Shown here piece by piece: positions 1 through 8,872 of a DNA stretch of 64,000 bases; the first letter of the stretch is position 1; the number at the start of each line of letters is the position of its first letter. A program made the position numbers and the translations under genes. The notes below the pieces were generated by a model. The model searched no databases. It was not told the DNA's origin and saw only the letters and a list, made by a program, of their open reading frames with translations. Source of the DNA: Amphritea atlantica (lineage in GTDB: Bacteria; Pseudomonadota; Gammaproteobacteria; Pseudomonadales; Balneatricaceae); the NCBI GenBank assembly GCA_024397875.1, contig CP073344.1, positions 1,293,001-1,357,000 of the forward strand, in the 5' to 3' direction.

Positions 1-326
1 TTGAAGAAGCTCTGCTTACCGCCACATGAAACCAGAATCTGATTGGCTTCGTAGTCAAAGCCATTGTCCCGCTTAAATTTAGCAATAATGGCTTTTTTCA
101 GGGCCGGCGTGCCGTCAACAGCTGTGTATTTTGTGAAGCCGTTGTTGAGGGCTTCAATCGCAGCGTTTTTAATGTGGTCCGGGGTGTCAAAATCGGGTTC
201 ACCTGCACCCAGACCAATAATATTCTTACCCGCGGCACGTAATTCGGCAGCACGGTTAGTCACTGCCAGTGTCGGAGAAGGTTTAATGCTGTTAACGCGA
301 TCGGAGAGTTGCATTGTCCTAGCCAT
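1..326 (-). CDS. Aspartate/aromatic-type aminotransferase, class I (N-terminal part)
   Basis: Only the first ~108 codons are in the window; the gene continues beyond the left edge. The minus-strand translation begins MARTMQLSDRVNSIKPSPT and contains AAGKNIIGLGAGEPDFDTP and FTKYTAVDGTPALKKAI, the N-terminal substrate and dimer region of fold-type I PLP aminotransferases of the aspartate aminotransferase (AatA/AspC) group. The catalytic lysine lies outside the window. Known role of the family: reversible transamination of aspartate and 2-oxoglutarate in the cytoplasm. A second ATG at 314 also has a purine-rich stretch before it, so the start is 326 or 314. It is divergent from uvrB and shares its upstream region. 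Exact substrate is uncertain among subfamily Ib enzymes. Confidence 0.9.
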   Translation of the reverse strand, partial: MARTMQLSDRVNSIKPSPTLAVTNRAAELRAAGKNIIGLGAGEPDFDTPDHIKNAAIEALNNGFTKYTAVDGTPALKKAIIAKFKRDNGFDYEANQILVSCGGKQSFF

Positions 327-487
327 ATCCTCTGAAAAAAAGTGGTGCTAAACCTCGGTGTGTTCAACCGTCAAATGATACCGGAATCTGGGGTGGGTAA
401 AAATCCTTTTCATCGCTGAATCGGGTTAAAAGTAGTATTTATTTCAACAAAGTGACAACTATTTCACAAATAGAGATCAACTATTTT

Positions 488-505
488 GCTGAATGATCAT
501 TCAGC
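488..505. promoter_or_regulatory. Perfect 18-bp palindrome in the aminotransferase/uvrB intergenic region
   Basis: GCTGAATGATCATTCAGC is identical to its own reverse complement. It lies about 20 bp upstream of a TATAAT hexamer (525-530) that precedes uvrB, the position of a dimeric repressor operator. TGAATGA/TCATTCA arms resemble operators of TetR-family proteins, but which protein binds is unknown. Confidence 0.6.
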
Positions 506-524
506 AGAAAATTTTTCTTGCAGG

Positions 525-530
525 TATAAT
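525..530 (+). promoter_or_regulatory. Putative -10 box for uvrB
   Basis: TATAAT, 36 nt before the chosen uvrB ATG. No convincing -35 hexamer is seen at 16-18 bp; the palindrome at 488-505 occupies that neighbourhood. No LexA box (CTGT-N8-ACAG) was found between 327 and 565. Confidence 0.5.
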
Positions 531-565
531 AGTCCGCTTCCATTTTTGTGTCGTATAGAGCAGTT

Positions 566-2578
566 ATGAAACAACGTTTTCAGATTCAATCAAAGTTTCA
601 GCCAGCCGGTGATCAGCCAGCCGCTATCGAAGGTCTGGTGAAAGGGATTAATGCCGGCCTGGCTGCTCAGACACTGCTTGGGGTAACCGGTTCAGGCAAG
701 ACCTTCACGATTGCCAACGTGATCGCAGAGTTGCAGCGTCCGACGATTATTATGGCGCACAACAAAACGCTGGCTGCTCAGTTATATGGCGAGTTTCGCG
801 AGTTTTTCCCTAATAATGCGGTCGAGTATTTTGTCTCGTATTACGATTATTATCAGCCTGAAGCCTATGTTCCCTCATCGGATACCTTTATCGAGAAAGA
901 TGCATCTATCAATGAGCATATTGAACAGATGCGTCTGTCAGCGACAAAAGCGCTGCTGGAGCGGGATGATGCGATCATCGTCGCCACCGTTTCGGCGATC
1001 TACGGCCTGGGTGATCCGAAGTCCTATCTGGGGATGATGTTGCATTTGGATCGAGGTGACGCTGCGGATCAGAGAACTATTTTGCGCCGCCTGGCTGAAC
1101 TTCAATACACCCGTAATGATGTGGAACTCCACCGCGGAACCTACCGGGTGCGGGGCGATGTGATCGATGTGTTTCCGGCTGAATCAGAAAAAGAGGCGGT
1201 ACGGATTGAGCTGTTCGACGATGAAGTAGAGAACCTCAGCTATTTTGATCCGCTGACAGGCGAAGTATTACGCCGGGTTCCCCGGGCCACCATCTATCCT
1301 AAATCCCACTATGTCACCCCGCGGGAGAAACTGCTGGAAGCGGTCGACAATATTCTGGAAGAGCTGCATCCCCGATTGGAACAGTTGCGCAGTAACGATA
1401 AGCTCGTAGAACTACAGCGTCTTGAACAACGGGTTATGTATGATGTCGAGATGATCAAAGAGCTGGGGTATTGCTCCGGCATTGAAAACTACTCCCGTTA
1501 TCTGTCAGGTCGCGCACCTGGCGAGCCACCACCAACACTGTTTGACTATCTGCCTGACGATGCATTGCTGGTAATGGATGAGTCTCATGTCACCATTCCT
1601 CAGCTGGGGGCGATGTATAAAGGCGACCGCTCCCGTAAAGAGACGCTGGTTGAATACGGCTTCCGGTTACCCTCTGCGCTGGATAACCGGCCGATGAAGT
1701 TCGAAGAGTGGGAACGTCAGGCACCACAGATGATCATGGTGTCGGCCACGCCGAGTAAGTATGAAGCGGCCAACGCCGGCCAGGTTGTTGAGCAGGTGGT
1801 GCGTCCAACCGGCTTGCTTGATCCGCTGGTTGAGGTGCGTCCGGCCCGCAATCAGGTGGATGACTTGCTGGGGGAGATTCATAAGGTCGCTGCTAAAGGC
1901 GAGCGGGTTATTGTTACCGTTCTGACTAAACGGATGGCCGAGGATCTTACCGAATATCTGGATGAACACGGTGTCCGGGTGCGTTATCTACACTCCGATA
2001 TCGATACCGTTGAACGGGTCGAGATCATTCGCGATCTGCGTATCGGTGAGTTTGATGTGCTGGTGGGTATCAACCTGTTGCGGGAAGGGATTGATATGCC
2101 GGAAGTCGGGCTGGTAGCGATTCTTGATGCCGATAAAGAGGGCTTCCTGCGATCAGAAACATCGATGATTCAGACCATTGGTCGGGCAGCCCGGAATATC
2201 AATGGTCGGGCAATTCTTTATGCGGACCGGATTACCGGTTCAATGCAGCGGGCGATGGATGAAACGGAACGCCGGCGGGAGAAGCAGATCATTCACAATG
2301 AGACTCACGGTATTGTACCTAAGGGTATTATGAAGTCAGTTGCAGATATCATGGAGGGGGCTTCTGCGATTCCCGGGCGTAAGAGTAAGTCGGGTCGTAA
2401 AGCAGCGGAGCCTGCTGCTGAGTATCATATCGATCCTAAAAAACTCAGTTCTGCAGAGTTGGCTAAGACGATGAGTCGGTTGGAAGATCAGATGTATGAA
2501 GCGGCTAAAAATCTTGAGTTTGAAAAAGCCGCGCAATACCGGGATCAGCTGGAAAAGCTCAAACATAGTGGTTTATAG
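566..2578 (+). CDS. uvrB: Excinuclease ABC subunit B (UvrB)
   Basis: UvrB is the damage-verifying helicase of nucleotide excision repair; it is loaded on DNA by UvrA and recruits UvrC. The 670-aa product has the usual length (673 in E. coli) and is collinear with it: Walker A GVTGSGKT at residues 39-46, the DNA-clamping beta-hairpin around [12 protein letters not shown] (92-103), a DESH Walker B, helicase motifs including ATP-binding [14 protein letters not shown] and QTIGRAARN, and a C-terminal UVR domain ([13 protein letters not shown]) that contacts UvrC. The reading frame is open from a GTG at 548, but the ATG at 566 starts the sequence that aligns with other UvrB proteins ([20 protein letters not shown]), so 566 is preferred; no strong ribosome-binding site supports either. 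Monocistronic: a strong terminator follows. Confidence 0.98.
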   Translation: MKQRFQIQSKFQPAGDQPAAIEGLVKGINAGLAAQTLLGVTGSGKTFTIANVIAELQRPTIIMAHNKTLAAQLYGEFREFFPNNAVEYFVSYYDYYQPEAYVPSSDTFIEKDASINEHIEQMRLSATKALLERDDAIIVATVSAIYGLGDPKSYLGMMLHLDRGDAADQRTILRRLAELQYTRNDVELHRGTYRVRGDVIDVFPAESEKEAVRIELFDDEVENLSYFDPLTGEVLRRVPRATIYPKSHYVTPREKLLEAVDNILEELHPRLEQLRSNDKLVELQRLEQRVMYDVEMIKELGYCSGIENYSRYLSGRAPGEPPPTLFDYLPDDALLVMDESHVTIPQLGAMYKGDRSRKETLVEYGFRLPSALDNRPMKFEEWERQAPQMIMVSATPSKYEAANAGQVVEQVVRPTGLLDPLVEVRPARNQVDDLLGEIHKVAAKGERVIVTVLTKRMAEDLTEYLDEHGVRVRYLHSDIDTVERVEIIRDLRIGEFDVLVGINLLREGIDMPEVGLVAILDADKEGFLRSETSMIQTIGRAARNINGRAILYADRITGSMQRAMDETERRREKQIIHNETHGIVPKGIMKSVADIMEGASAIPGRKSKSGRKAAEPAAEYHIDPKKLSSAELAKTMSRLEDQMYEAAKNLEFEKAAQYRDQLEKLKHSGL

Positions 2579-2668
2579 CATGGCTGTTATCCAGATAAGC
2601 CCGTGACTGCTGACGCATTGCAGGACAAGAGTGTTCCTGTGCAGAGTTCAGGCAATGCCCGATGTATG

Positions 2669-2701
2669 AAAAAAACGCTGTCATGTTGATAGCGTTTTTT
2701 A
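2669..2701. terminator. Bidirectional intrinsic terminator between uvrB and ald
   Basis: A-rich arm plus CGCTGTCA / TGATAGCG stem (one G-T wobble), 3-nt loop, and a T6 run; the flanking A6/T6 make it work on both strands, serving the converging uvrB and ald transcripts. Confidence 0.9.
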
Positions 2702-2735
2702 TACCTTCGCAAACTGGCGCTGTTAGCACTTGTCG

Positions 2736-3851
2736 TTAACGTATCGCCTGTTCTGCTGCCAGATAGTCATACCCCAGGTTATTGGCCACCGCCTGATAGG
2801 TGATGTCGCCTCTGTGGACATTCAAGCCGTTACGCAGGTGAGGGTCATCAAGGAGCGCCTGCTTATACCCCTTGTCGGCCAAAGCAAGAGCAAAAGGCAG
2901 GGTGGCATTGGTCAGCGCGAAGGTTGAGGTGCGTGCAACACCACCAGGCATATTGGCAACACAGTAGTGGATAATACCCTCGACCTCATAGGTTGGATCC
3001 TGATGAGTGGTGGCGTGAGAGGTTTCAAAACAGCCACCCTGATCGATCGCGACATCCACCAGTACTGAGCCATTCTTCATCTTCTTCAGCATTTCTCGGG
3101 TAACGAGTTTAGGGGCGGCGGCCCCCGGAATCAGCACCGCTCCGATCACCAGATCTGATGCGATGACTTCATGCTCAACGGACTCTACGCTGGAGTAAAG
3201 TGTCTTCAGGCGCGGCCCATACTGTTCATCCAACGCCTTCAGGCGGGGAATTGATCGATCCAGAATCGTGACATCAGCCCCTAAACCCATTGCCATACGG
3301 GCGGCATTAATACCGACAACGCCCCCTCCGATTACAGTGACTTTAGCGGGCGCGACACCTGGAACACCGCCCAGCAGAATCCCCATACCCCCCTGCGCTT
3401 TTTCCAGTGCATGGGCTCCGGCCTGAATCGCCATGCGCCCAGCCACTTCACTCATCGGTGCCAGTAAAGGCAGTCCTCCCTGAGCGTCGGTGACGGTTTC
3501 GTAGGCGATTGCGATGCAGTCGGACTCAACCAGTAAGCGGGTCTGTTCCGGATCCGGAGCGAGGTGAAGATAGGTAAACAGCAATTGACCCGGACGCAGC
3601 ATCTTGCACTCGTTGGGTTGTGGCTCTTTGACCTTGATAATCATCTCGGCGGTGGCAAAGATTTCCTCCGCAGTGTCGATCAGCTTTGCCCCTGCAGCTT
3701 CATACTGCTGATTGCTCAGTCCGATGGCCGTTCCGCCATCGCGCTGCATCATCACCTGATGACCATGGGCAACCAGTTCCCGTACGCCGGCTGGTGTCAT
3801 CCCAATCCGGTATTCATTATTCTTAATCTCTTTGGGTATACCGATCAGCAT
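2736..3851 (-). CDS. ald: Alanine dehydrogenase
   Basis: NAD-dependent oxidative deamination of L-alanine to pyruvate and ammonium, cytoplasmic. The 371-aa protein matches the family length. Residues known to be essential in the Mycobacterium enzyme sit at the same numbers: Arg15 ([10 protein letters not shown]), Lys75 (VKEPQ) and His96 (TYLHLAPD); the nucleotide-binding Rossmann segment reads [19 protein letters not shown] and the later catalytic Asp is in VDVAIDQGG. The frame is open from a GTG at 3860, but the ATG at 3851 is preferred because GAGGAG lies 8 nt upstream and the protein then begins [13 protein letters not shown] like its relatives. Single gene, converging on uvrB. Confidence 0.96.
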   Translation of the reverse strand: MLIGIPKEIKNNEYRIGMTPAGVRELVAHGHQVMMQRDGGTAIGLSNQQYEAAGAKLIDTAEEIFATAEMIIKVKEPQPNECKMLRPGQLLFTYLHLAPDPEQTRLLVESDCIAIAYETVTDAQGGLPLLAPMSEVAGRMAIQAGAHALEKAQGGMGILLGGVPGVAPAKVTVIGGGVVGINAARMAMGLGADVTILDRSIPRLKALDEQYGPRLKTLYSSVESVEHEVIASDLVIGAVLIPGAAAPKLVTREMLKKMKNGSVLVDVAIDQGGCFETSHATTHQDPTYEVEGIIHYCVANMPGGVARTSTFALTNATLPFALALADKGYKQALLDDPHLRNGLNVHRGDITYQAVANNLGYDYLAAEQAIR

Positions 3852-4120
3852 AAACAACACTCCTCAGTGAGAGAAAACGATACTCAGTTCATACCTTTAA
3901 CTTAGCACCGGTTGTCCAGATTTTTCCTTTGAATAGCGCATTTATACGGATTTTTTGCCAGTATTCGGCCGATATTTCAGAGATAAAAAATAGTGTTTTT
4001 TTCTGATTTACTGCTAACGAAGTCTGCCTCAGAAGGCGGGTGTTGGCCGGTAGCGATGGCGGGGTTGCGAGATTTTGAGAGTAAAACCGATAAGATTATG
4101 AAAAAACGATGAAAATAGGC

Positions 4121-4148
4121 TTGCACCTCAAAAGCAAAACAATATAAT
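4121..4148 (+). promoter_or_regulatory. Promoter of the tRNA-Val gene
   Basis: TTGCAC (4121-4126), 16-bp spacer, TATAAT (4143-4148), followed by a GC-containing discriminator and the tRNA 12 nt later. This is a near-consensus sigma-70 promoter of the stable-RNA type. The preceding gene-free stretch from 3852 shows no other clear feature. Confidence 0.85.
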
Positions 4149-4160
4149 ACGCATCACTTC

Positions 4161-4237
<77 letters not shown>

Positions 4238-4308
4238 CTTACTCTAAGCTCTTGTTTCTCAAGGGTTTCTTTTGATTTCAAAGACTTACCATATCCAGCA
4301 AAATTGCA

Positions 4309-4332
4309 ACTGGTACAAAACACTGGTACAAA
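4309..4332 (+). repeat. Putative integrase arm-type sites (left end), two copies
   Basis: ACTGGTACAAAA at 4309-4320 and ACTGGTACAAA at 4322-4332 form a 13-bp-spaced direct repeat between attL and the integrase start. The same 12-mer recurs at 15077-15088 just inside attR, the pattern expected of recombinase arm-binding sites. Confidence 0.6.
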
Positions 4333-4377
4333 GCTGTGTTCAAATCAGTTGCTTCACGTACATCGTGGAGTTTGGAA

Positions 4378-6027
4378 ATGGGTTGTATGGCATCTCCTTG
4401 GAAACATCCTGACAGCGGCATCTACTATCACCGAGTAGGTGTACCTAAAGACATCCGTGATCAGATCGGAAAGTCTGTCATTAAGTACTCTCTGAACACT
4501 CGTGACTTTACCGAGGCAAAGCGTCTCTTTGCGTCACACTACGCAGACACTCAAGCTCTCTTTCAGCAGGCGCGTAATCGAACCACTCTCAGCACCAAAG
4601 ATATCGAAACATTAGCCCAGCGTTGGCTTCAAGCTGCTGTCGATTCGATGGAGGAGGCTGGTGATTTTGAGAACTACCTTGCAGACTTCGGCGGCAACAT
4701 TACAGATGCTAGCAGCTTGATCTCTGATGCACTGGAGAAAGGGTACAAGGCTCAACTACGGTTGGTGAGATATCACGTTGATACTGTCCTATCAGACAAC
4801 AACGTACTCCTGACTGAAGGTAGCGATGAGTACAAAGCTCTGACTGGACGTATCTGCTGGCGTTTGATGGAACTCTCGAAGATCGCACAGGATAGGTTCT
4901 ACGGAAATTGGAAGTCAGCACCTGAAGTGGCGCAGCGTCTCTCTGATCATAAGCTAGGCACGGAGAAGACCAAGCTGAACTACAAGCCGCTCAGTGTGAT
5001 GGTCGATGACTTCACTAAGTACAAGACTGATCGTGGAGACTGGAGCGGGAAGACGCTGCGTGATCCTGTGAGCGTCTATGAGCAGTTCATAGAGTACATT
5101 GGGGCTGATGTTGATCCACATACTATCACCCGTGATCAGCTGCGAGACTTTGTTGCTCTGCTGCATCAGCTGCCACAGCGATACACCATAATCCCGCGAC
5201 TGAAGAACAAGTCACTGGAGAAGCTTGTTGAGATAGCAGCTGACGAAGAGCTTCCCTTGCTATCACCAACTACGGTCAAGAAGAAGTTCGTCTTCATCAA
5301 ATCCCTGTTCAGCCATGCCGAGCAGGAAGAGTGGGTCGATAAAAACAGAGCTACAGGAATCACCGTACCGAAGGGCAAGAGCAAGAAGCGTGTACCGTAT
5401 CGACCTGAAGAGCTGCAGGCCATCTTTGATGAGACTAGGGATGCTGAGCGTCCATCTGATTACTGGAGTCCTCGTATCTCTCTGGCTACAGGCATGCGCT
5501 CAAACGAGATTCTACAGCTGACCAAGGCTGACGTTCAGCAGGCTAACGGTGTCTGGTTCCTGGATGTGAACACTGACACAGACGATGAGACTGGCAAGGA
5601 TAAGAAAGCCAAGACAGATAACAGTCAGCGTAAGGTTCCAGTACCTCAGGTGCTTATCGATGCTGGCTTCTTAGCGTATGTCGAGAGTATCAAAGAAGGG
5701 CGCTTGTTCCCTTGTGTGGCACTGGCAGCAGCTGACGGTACTTACTCCTTCACCTATAGCAAACGCTTCAATCCAATGCTCAAGCGGTTAGGCCTCAAGC
5801 CTTCACAAGATGAGATGATCATTCGAGACTTCCACAGCTTCCGGCACACCTTCCGATCCAATGCGAGGGCGTATGGTATTGCTAAGGAGAACGCTGAGCT
5901 GATTGGCGGCTGGAAGAGTCAGAACGACAGAACAGCAGGTGATAACTACGGTCTGCACTATGACGCATTCATAGCAGAGCTGAAGGTCAACGCTGACAAG
6001 ATCGATTATTCAGACATTACGTTCTAG
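4378..6027 (+). CDS. Tyrosine recombinase (site-specific integrase, DUF6538-type N-terminus)
   Basis: Expected to catalyse integration into and excision from tRNA-Val. The 549-aa protein opens with a short DUF6538-like segment (HPDSGIYYHRVGVPKDIR) typical of a large class of proteobacterial integrases, has a long helical middle, a core-binding region (MVDDFTKYKTDRGDWSGKTL) and a C-terminal catalytic domain with Arg in ATGMRSNEI, HSFRHTFRS (H-x-x-R), the IGGWKS box and the nucleophile Tyr in GDNYG. All catalytic positions are present, so it looks active. The frame extends to a GTG at 4336, but ATG 4378 has GGAG 7 nt upstream and ATG 4387 (MASPWKHP) is a third option. A terminator follows immediately. 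Confidence 0.93.
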   Translation: MGCMASPWKHPDSGIYYHRVGVPKDIRDQIGKSVIKYSLNTRDFTEAKRLFASHYADTQALFQQARNRTTLSTKDIETLAQRWLQAAVDSMEEAGDFENYLADFGGNITDASSLISDALEKGYKAQLRLVRYHVDTVLSDNNVLLTEGSDEYKALTGRICWRLMELSKIAQDRFYGNWKSAPEVAQRLSDHKLGTEKTKLNYKPLSVMVDDFTKYKTDRGDWSGKTLRDPVSVYEQFIEYIGADVDPHTITRDQLRDFVALLHQLPQRYTIIPRLKNKSLEKLVEIAADEELPLLSPTTVKKKFVFIKSLFSHAEQEEWVDKNRATGITVPKGKSKKRVPYRPEELQAIFDETRDAERPSDYWSPRISLATGMRSNEILQLTKADVQQANGVWFLDVNTDTDDETGKDKKAKTDNSQRKVPVPQVLIDAGFLAYVESIKEGRLFPCVALAAADGTYSFTYSKRFNPMLKRLGLKPSQDEMIIRDFHSFRHTFRSNARAYGIAKENAELIGGWKSQNDRTAGDNYGLHYDAFIAELKVNADKIDYSDITF

Positions 6028-6040
6028 CTCGAAAACAATA

Positions 6041-6061
6041 GGAGGCGCAATGCCTCCTTTT
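6041..6061. terminator. Intrinsic terminator between integrase and converging hypothetical gene
   Basis: GGAGGC-GCAAT-GCCTCC followed by TTTT; placed 14 bp after the integrase stop, overlapping the stop region of the minus-strand gene. Confidence 0.8.
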
Positions 6062-6638
6062 AGTTACCAGATGCTCCCGCACTGATGGACCTTTCAAGAG
6101 CCGCTTGCGCTTCATCGTTTAGTTTCCACACAGCAATTACTATTTCTGGTTTACACCAGTCTGCATGAAGCATTGCGACCACTTCACAGCCCGGACCACT
6201 GTACTCGTCGTGTATTTCCTGCACCAATTCAGGTCTATTCGGTTCAACAATCCAGACCTCAGGATTACATCGTTGGACTGGGATTTCGGTGATATCTAAA
6301 ATTAGTGATTTCCTCCGAGCAGTGTTTTGTTTCGGAGGTGTCTCGGTCCAATGAAGCATTCTCAGATCACCTCCACCACCTGTGATGTGTCTTTTTTCTG
6401 AGAACTCAGAAGGCTTGTCGCCGGGTTCACCTATGCTGCGCCAAGGTGACACTGGAATATGTAGATGGTTTTGACCGGTAGCATGGTAGCTGGCACGAAA
6501 GAACTTATCGTCATCAAAAGGCGGGGCGAATCTTGTTCCTGTGTATAAGTCGAAGTTCCTAAGGCTCACATATCGCATAGTGGCATATTGTCCATCTGCT
6601 GTAGCGTAGACTCGTAATTCTGCCTTTATTCTTCCCAT
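6060..6638 (-). CDS. Hypothetical protein, 192 aa
   Basis: Not recognised. The protein is soluble in appearance, with no signal peptide or membrane segment. It begins MGRIKAELRVYATADGQYATMRYVSLRNFDLYTG in relaxed beta-strand-rich sequence, has a Gly-rich ITGGGGDL stretch near residue 88, and ends with a segment containing VVAMLHADWCKPEIVIAVWKLND. It converges with the integrase and is divergent from the next membrane protein gene. Length, ordinary composition and a terminator on its 3' side argue for a real gene; no function can be assigned. Confidence 0.65.
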   Translation of the reverse strand: MGRIKAELRVYATADGQYATMRYVSLRNFDLYTGTRFAPPFDDDKFFRASYHATGQNHLHIPVSPWRSIGEPGDKPSEFSEKRHITGGGGDLRMLHWTETPPKQNTARRKSLILDITEIPVQRCNPEVWIVEPNRPELVQEIHDEYSGPGCEVVAMLHADWCKPEIVIAVWKLNDEAQAALERSISAGASGN

Positions 6639-6775
6639 CTTGCCGCCTTTGCATATTAAATAGCACTTACGCTCAGTGTAGCTCCTCGAAAAAAATAGGA
6701 GGCACTAAACCTCAAACACAACAATCACGGAAATTCATGTAGGATGAATAATGAACAGCTAAGGAGAGTAAATGG

Positions 6776-7369
6776 ATGGTCCGTTTTATCAAATGGTTCT
6801 GGCGTGGATGGCCATTCTGGATAGTAATGGGATTGGCATATTTCCACTACTTCATGGTGAGCCAGGGTTACATCCAGCCCGAAGATGTGAACCCAAGAGT
6901 CGCGCTGGTCTCCCAGATAATGGGTGGTCTCCTCGTTCTCGCATCCATTGACTCTAATATTGGACTCTTTCACAACAAGAATCTTTGGCAATTGTTCATC
7001 GTATGGCTTAAGGACTTCCCTATGTTTTCAAAAAACAAGGTTATACAGGCCTCAATGACCATCATGGAAACTAAAGGAGGTGCTGCGTTTATAAGCGCAT
7101 ACGGCACGCCAGAGACTCTTGAAGAAAAGGTAGAGCTTTTATTCAAGCAGGTTGATTCGCTTAGACATGACCTCACTATCCTTGGTCAGGAAACAAAAGC
7201 ACAAATCAACAAATCTCATGATGAGCTCAGAGAAGTGATCCAGCAGACACAGGACTCAATAGAAGACGTCAAAGGGAAAATGACTGCTTTGGTAACTGAT
7301 GGAATCAAGGTCCAATACTTTGGTGTAAATATGCTCATCTATGGGTCTATAACAAGCTACTTCACCTGA
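6776..7369 (+). CDS. Hypothetical membrane protein with C-terminal coiled coil, 197 aa
   Basis: Function unknown. Two hydrophobic segments lie near the N-terminus (FWIVMGLAYFHYFMV around 14-28 and VSQIMGGLLVLASI around 45-58). A soluble region follows, with a heptad-like coiled-coil segment (ETLEEKVELLFKQVDSLRHD to about residue 165) and a final hydrophobic patch (VNMLIYGSITSYF). Start ATG 6776 has AAGGAG nine bases upstream; an overlapping out-of-frame ATG at 6772 is not used. It is one of only three plus-strand genes in the element. A terminator-like hairpin follows. Membrane anchoring plus a coiled coil suggests oligomerisation, but nothing more. Confidence 0.75.
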   Translation: MVRFIKWFWRGWPFWIVMGLAYFHYFMVSQGYIQPEDVNPRVALVSQIMGGLLVLASIDSNIGLFHNKNLWQLFIVWLKDFPMFSKNKVIQASMTIMETKGGAAFISAYGTPETLEEKVELLFKQVDSLRHDLTILGQETKAQINKSHDELREVIQQTQDSIEDVKGKMTALVTDGIKVQYFGVNMLIYGSITSYFT

Positions 7370-7397
7370 TATGTAGTAATTCAGTCTCATCTGAAAG

Positions 7398-7417
7398 GGA
7401 GGCGCTACGTCTCCTTC
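7398..7417. terminator. Terminator-like hairpin after the membrane protein gene
   Basis: GGAGGCG-CTA-CGTCTCC (one G-T wobble) followed by TTCT; it also overlaps the stop codon of the converging small gene ending at 7405. Confidence 0.6.
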
Positions 7418-7563
7418 TGCTGCATCGGGAACTTCAGCGCCAGACACTCAACGTAAACACTCGGACTCATTCGGTGATACGCAGCAGCACGGCACAGCTC
7501 TTTATACGCCTGTCTGGTCAGCTTAAATGTTCTCTCTTCAAGTATTGGGCGTTTCTCGCTCAT
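7405..7563 (-). CDS. Small basic protein, 52 aa
   Basis: Starts MSEKRPILEERTFKLTRQAY and contains YKELCRAAAYHRMSPSVYVE, which reads like a small helical DNA-binding or adaptor protein (ribbon-helix-helix-like spacing), though no family can be named. Its ATG overlaps the TGA of the upstream small gene in an ATGA (7560-7563), and the only purine-rich sequence (AAGGA) directly abuts the start, so translation probably depends on coupling. The coupling is the main evidence that it is real. Confidence 0.6.
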   Translation of the reverse strand: MSEKRPILEERTFKLTRQAYKELCRAAAYHRMSPSVYVECLALKFPMQQKET

Positions 7564-7712
7564 TCCTTTGATCCCTTTGGCAGTGGTCGCACATTAAACA
7601 GTGGGCAGGACTGAGAGCTACACTTAGCCACCTGCTGTAGCTTCCCGCCTTCCTGATGTTTGTCATAGATGCACTGGGTGCACATCTCGTTAATGGCTTT
7701 TCGTAAACTCAT
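7560..7712 (-). CDS. Small four-cysteine (zinc-finger-like) phage-type protein, 50 aa
   Basis: The sequence MSLRKAINEMCTQCIYDKHQ has CxxC at residues 11/14, and a second pair lies at 31/36 (KCSSQSCPLFNVRP). Short proteins with this CxxC, CIYD and CPLxxVRP pattern are common in phages and integrative elements; their function is unknown, but a zinc-binding knuckle is likely. AGGAG lies 6-7 nt before the ATG, and the stop overlaps the next start. It is preceded by one copy of a repeated ~72-bp leader element (7745-7817). Confidence 0.72.
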   Translation of the reverse strand: MSLRKAINEMCTQCIYDKHQEGGKLQQVAKCSSQSCPLFNVRPLPKGSKE

Positions 7713-7744
7713 TATTTTCTCCTAAAAGGTGTTTGTAATGGTGA

Positions 7745-7817
7745 GGCGGTAGGTTGTTATGCCCCACATAGGAAACGCCACGTCTAACCTGAAAAAGTAG
7801 GCTAAACGTGGGTTTTA
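7745..7817 (-). repeat. Repeated leader element, copy A
   Basis: About 78% identical to 8980-9050 over ~72 bp, starting GGCGGTAGGTTG and containing TATGCCCC, CTGAAAAA and GGCTAAAC blocks. It lies 32 bp upstream of the coupled small genes. In copy A the sense strand folds as CCACGTTTAGCCT / AGGTTAGACGTGG, a 13-bp stem with two wobbles and an 8-nt loop. Confidence 0.7.
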
Positions 7818-7852
7818 TTGAGTGGTTTGAGAGTAGGGCGACAGGTAGGCTG

Positions 7853-8872
7853 TCAGAGAATCAGAACTGGAGCTGCTGCGAGAGATTTGGCCGCGTAGTT
7901 GCCACAGTAAAACTTGTTCTCAAGGTTGGACATATTGTCTTCTGTGAAGTCAAAGGGTTGTGATTTTGATTGACCACAGTGAACACATTGATTGGGCTTT
8001 GAAGTACTTACAACATAGCAGGAGTGGCACTGCCAGCCTGACTCAGCACCGTTCTCGGCGGCACGTCTTGCAATGTTGAGAAGTTCCCCAAGTCGTTTGG
8101 CTGTACGCTCAACGATCTGGGGATTATTTCTGTCTTTTAGTCGTTGCTGTCTTAACTCATAAGCTCGGTCAGCTTCAAGCTGTCTTGCTTGCTCTTCAGT
8201 TTTTCTGCGGTCTTTCTCTACCTTCACTAGGGCCTTAAAGTGTCTCTTACATTTCTCCTCTCTGGTCCCAGAATGGAACAACCATTCTTTAGCTTCTACT
8301 GAGTCAATAATGAGTTCTTGCATTGCCAGTAAGAAACCTTGCTTCTGCTCCTTGTAGGTATTTTTGAGGTAATCCAGTGAAATATGAATAGAGGCATCTC
8401 TGGGTCTAATAAAGTAGCTGCTATACGAGATAATGAGGCGCAACGGGTGTCCGTTGATGCTAATCACTATGTCAATCCTGTCATTTAAGGCGTCTGAAAT
8501 ATCAGGAAAATCTACCAATACATAAGGCTGCCTACTTGCAGCTGTGATAGTGTATTCTCGCTGCCAATCAAGGACATAATCAGAATGTGTTACTTTGTAT
8601 TCTGGTAGCGAAATCTCAGAGCCTTCTTCCAGTATTCGCTTAGTCATCCAGAAGATACAACGCTCGAAGCTGGCAGGACACGGATGGTCATCATCAACCT
8701 TTTTAGGCTGGTGAGCAAAATGGTTAGCCTTTGAGGAGCAATGTCTGGCCTGCACAAGAGCATTGCAGAACAAACATTCGCATTCACATGCATTTCCGCG
8801 TTCTACTTCTTCTGGTGCTACAGTTCTTCCTGTCGGAATATGCTTAGCAAAGGGTAGTAATAAAGAACTCAC
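7853..8872 (-). CDS. CoiA-like protein with C-terminal zinc ribbon, 339 aa
   Basis: The N-terminal third resembles the competence protein CoiA family: VAPEEVERGNACECECLFCN, then a spaced HFAHQP and a Cys (DDHPCPASFERC). This is the Cys/His zinc finger that precedes the CoiA nuclease-like domain. The middle RIDIVISINGHPLRLIISYS could be the beta core of that fold but lacks a clear E-x-Q/K nuclease signature, so catalysis is doubtful. A charged coiled coil (TEEQARQLEADRAYELRQQR) precedes a C-terminal zinc ribbon, WQCHSCY...CVHCG. Start is GTG at 8872 with GGAGAG 4-5 nt upstream. Fusion of a CoiA-type finger to a zinc ribbon in an integrative element suggests nucleic-acid processing; function not established. 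Confidence 0.6.
   Translation of the reverse strand: MSSLLLPFAKHIPTGRTVAPEEVERGNACECECLFCNALVQARHCSSKANHFAHQPKKVDDDHPCPASFERCIFWMTKRILEEGSEISLPEYKVTHSDYVLDWQREYTITAASRQPYVLVDFPDISDALNDRIDIVISINGHPLRLIISYSSYFIRPRDASIHISLDYLKNTYKEQKQGFLLAMQELIIDSVEAKEWLFHSGTREEKCKRHFKALVKVEKDRRKTEEQARQLEADRAYELRQQRLKDRNNPQIVERTAKRLGELLNIARRAAENGAESGWQCHSCYVVSTSKPNQCVHCGQSKSQPFDFTEDNMSNLENKFYCGNYAAKSLAAAPVLIL

Noticed and set aside
64..351. 95-codon plus-strand frame at the left edge
   Set aside because: Antisense to the clearly coding aminotransferase gene.
327..565. LexA operator upstream of uvrB
   Set aside because: Searched by eye for CTGT-N8-ACAG and near variants; none found.
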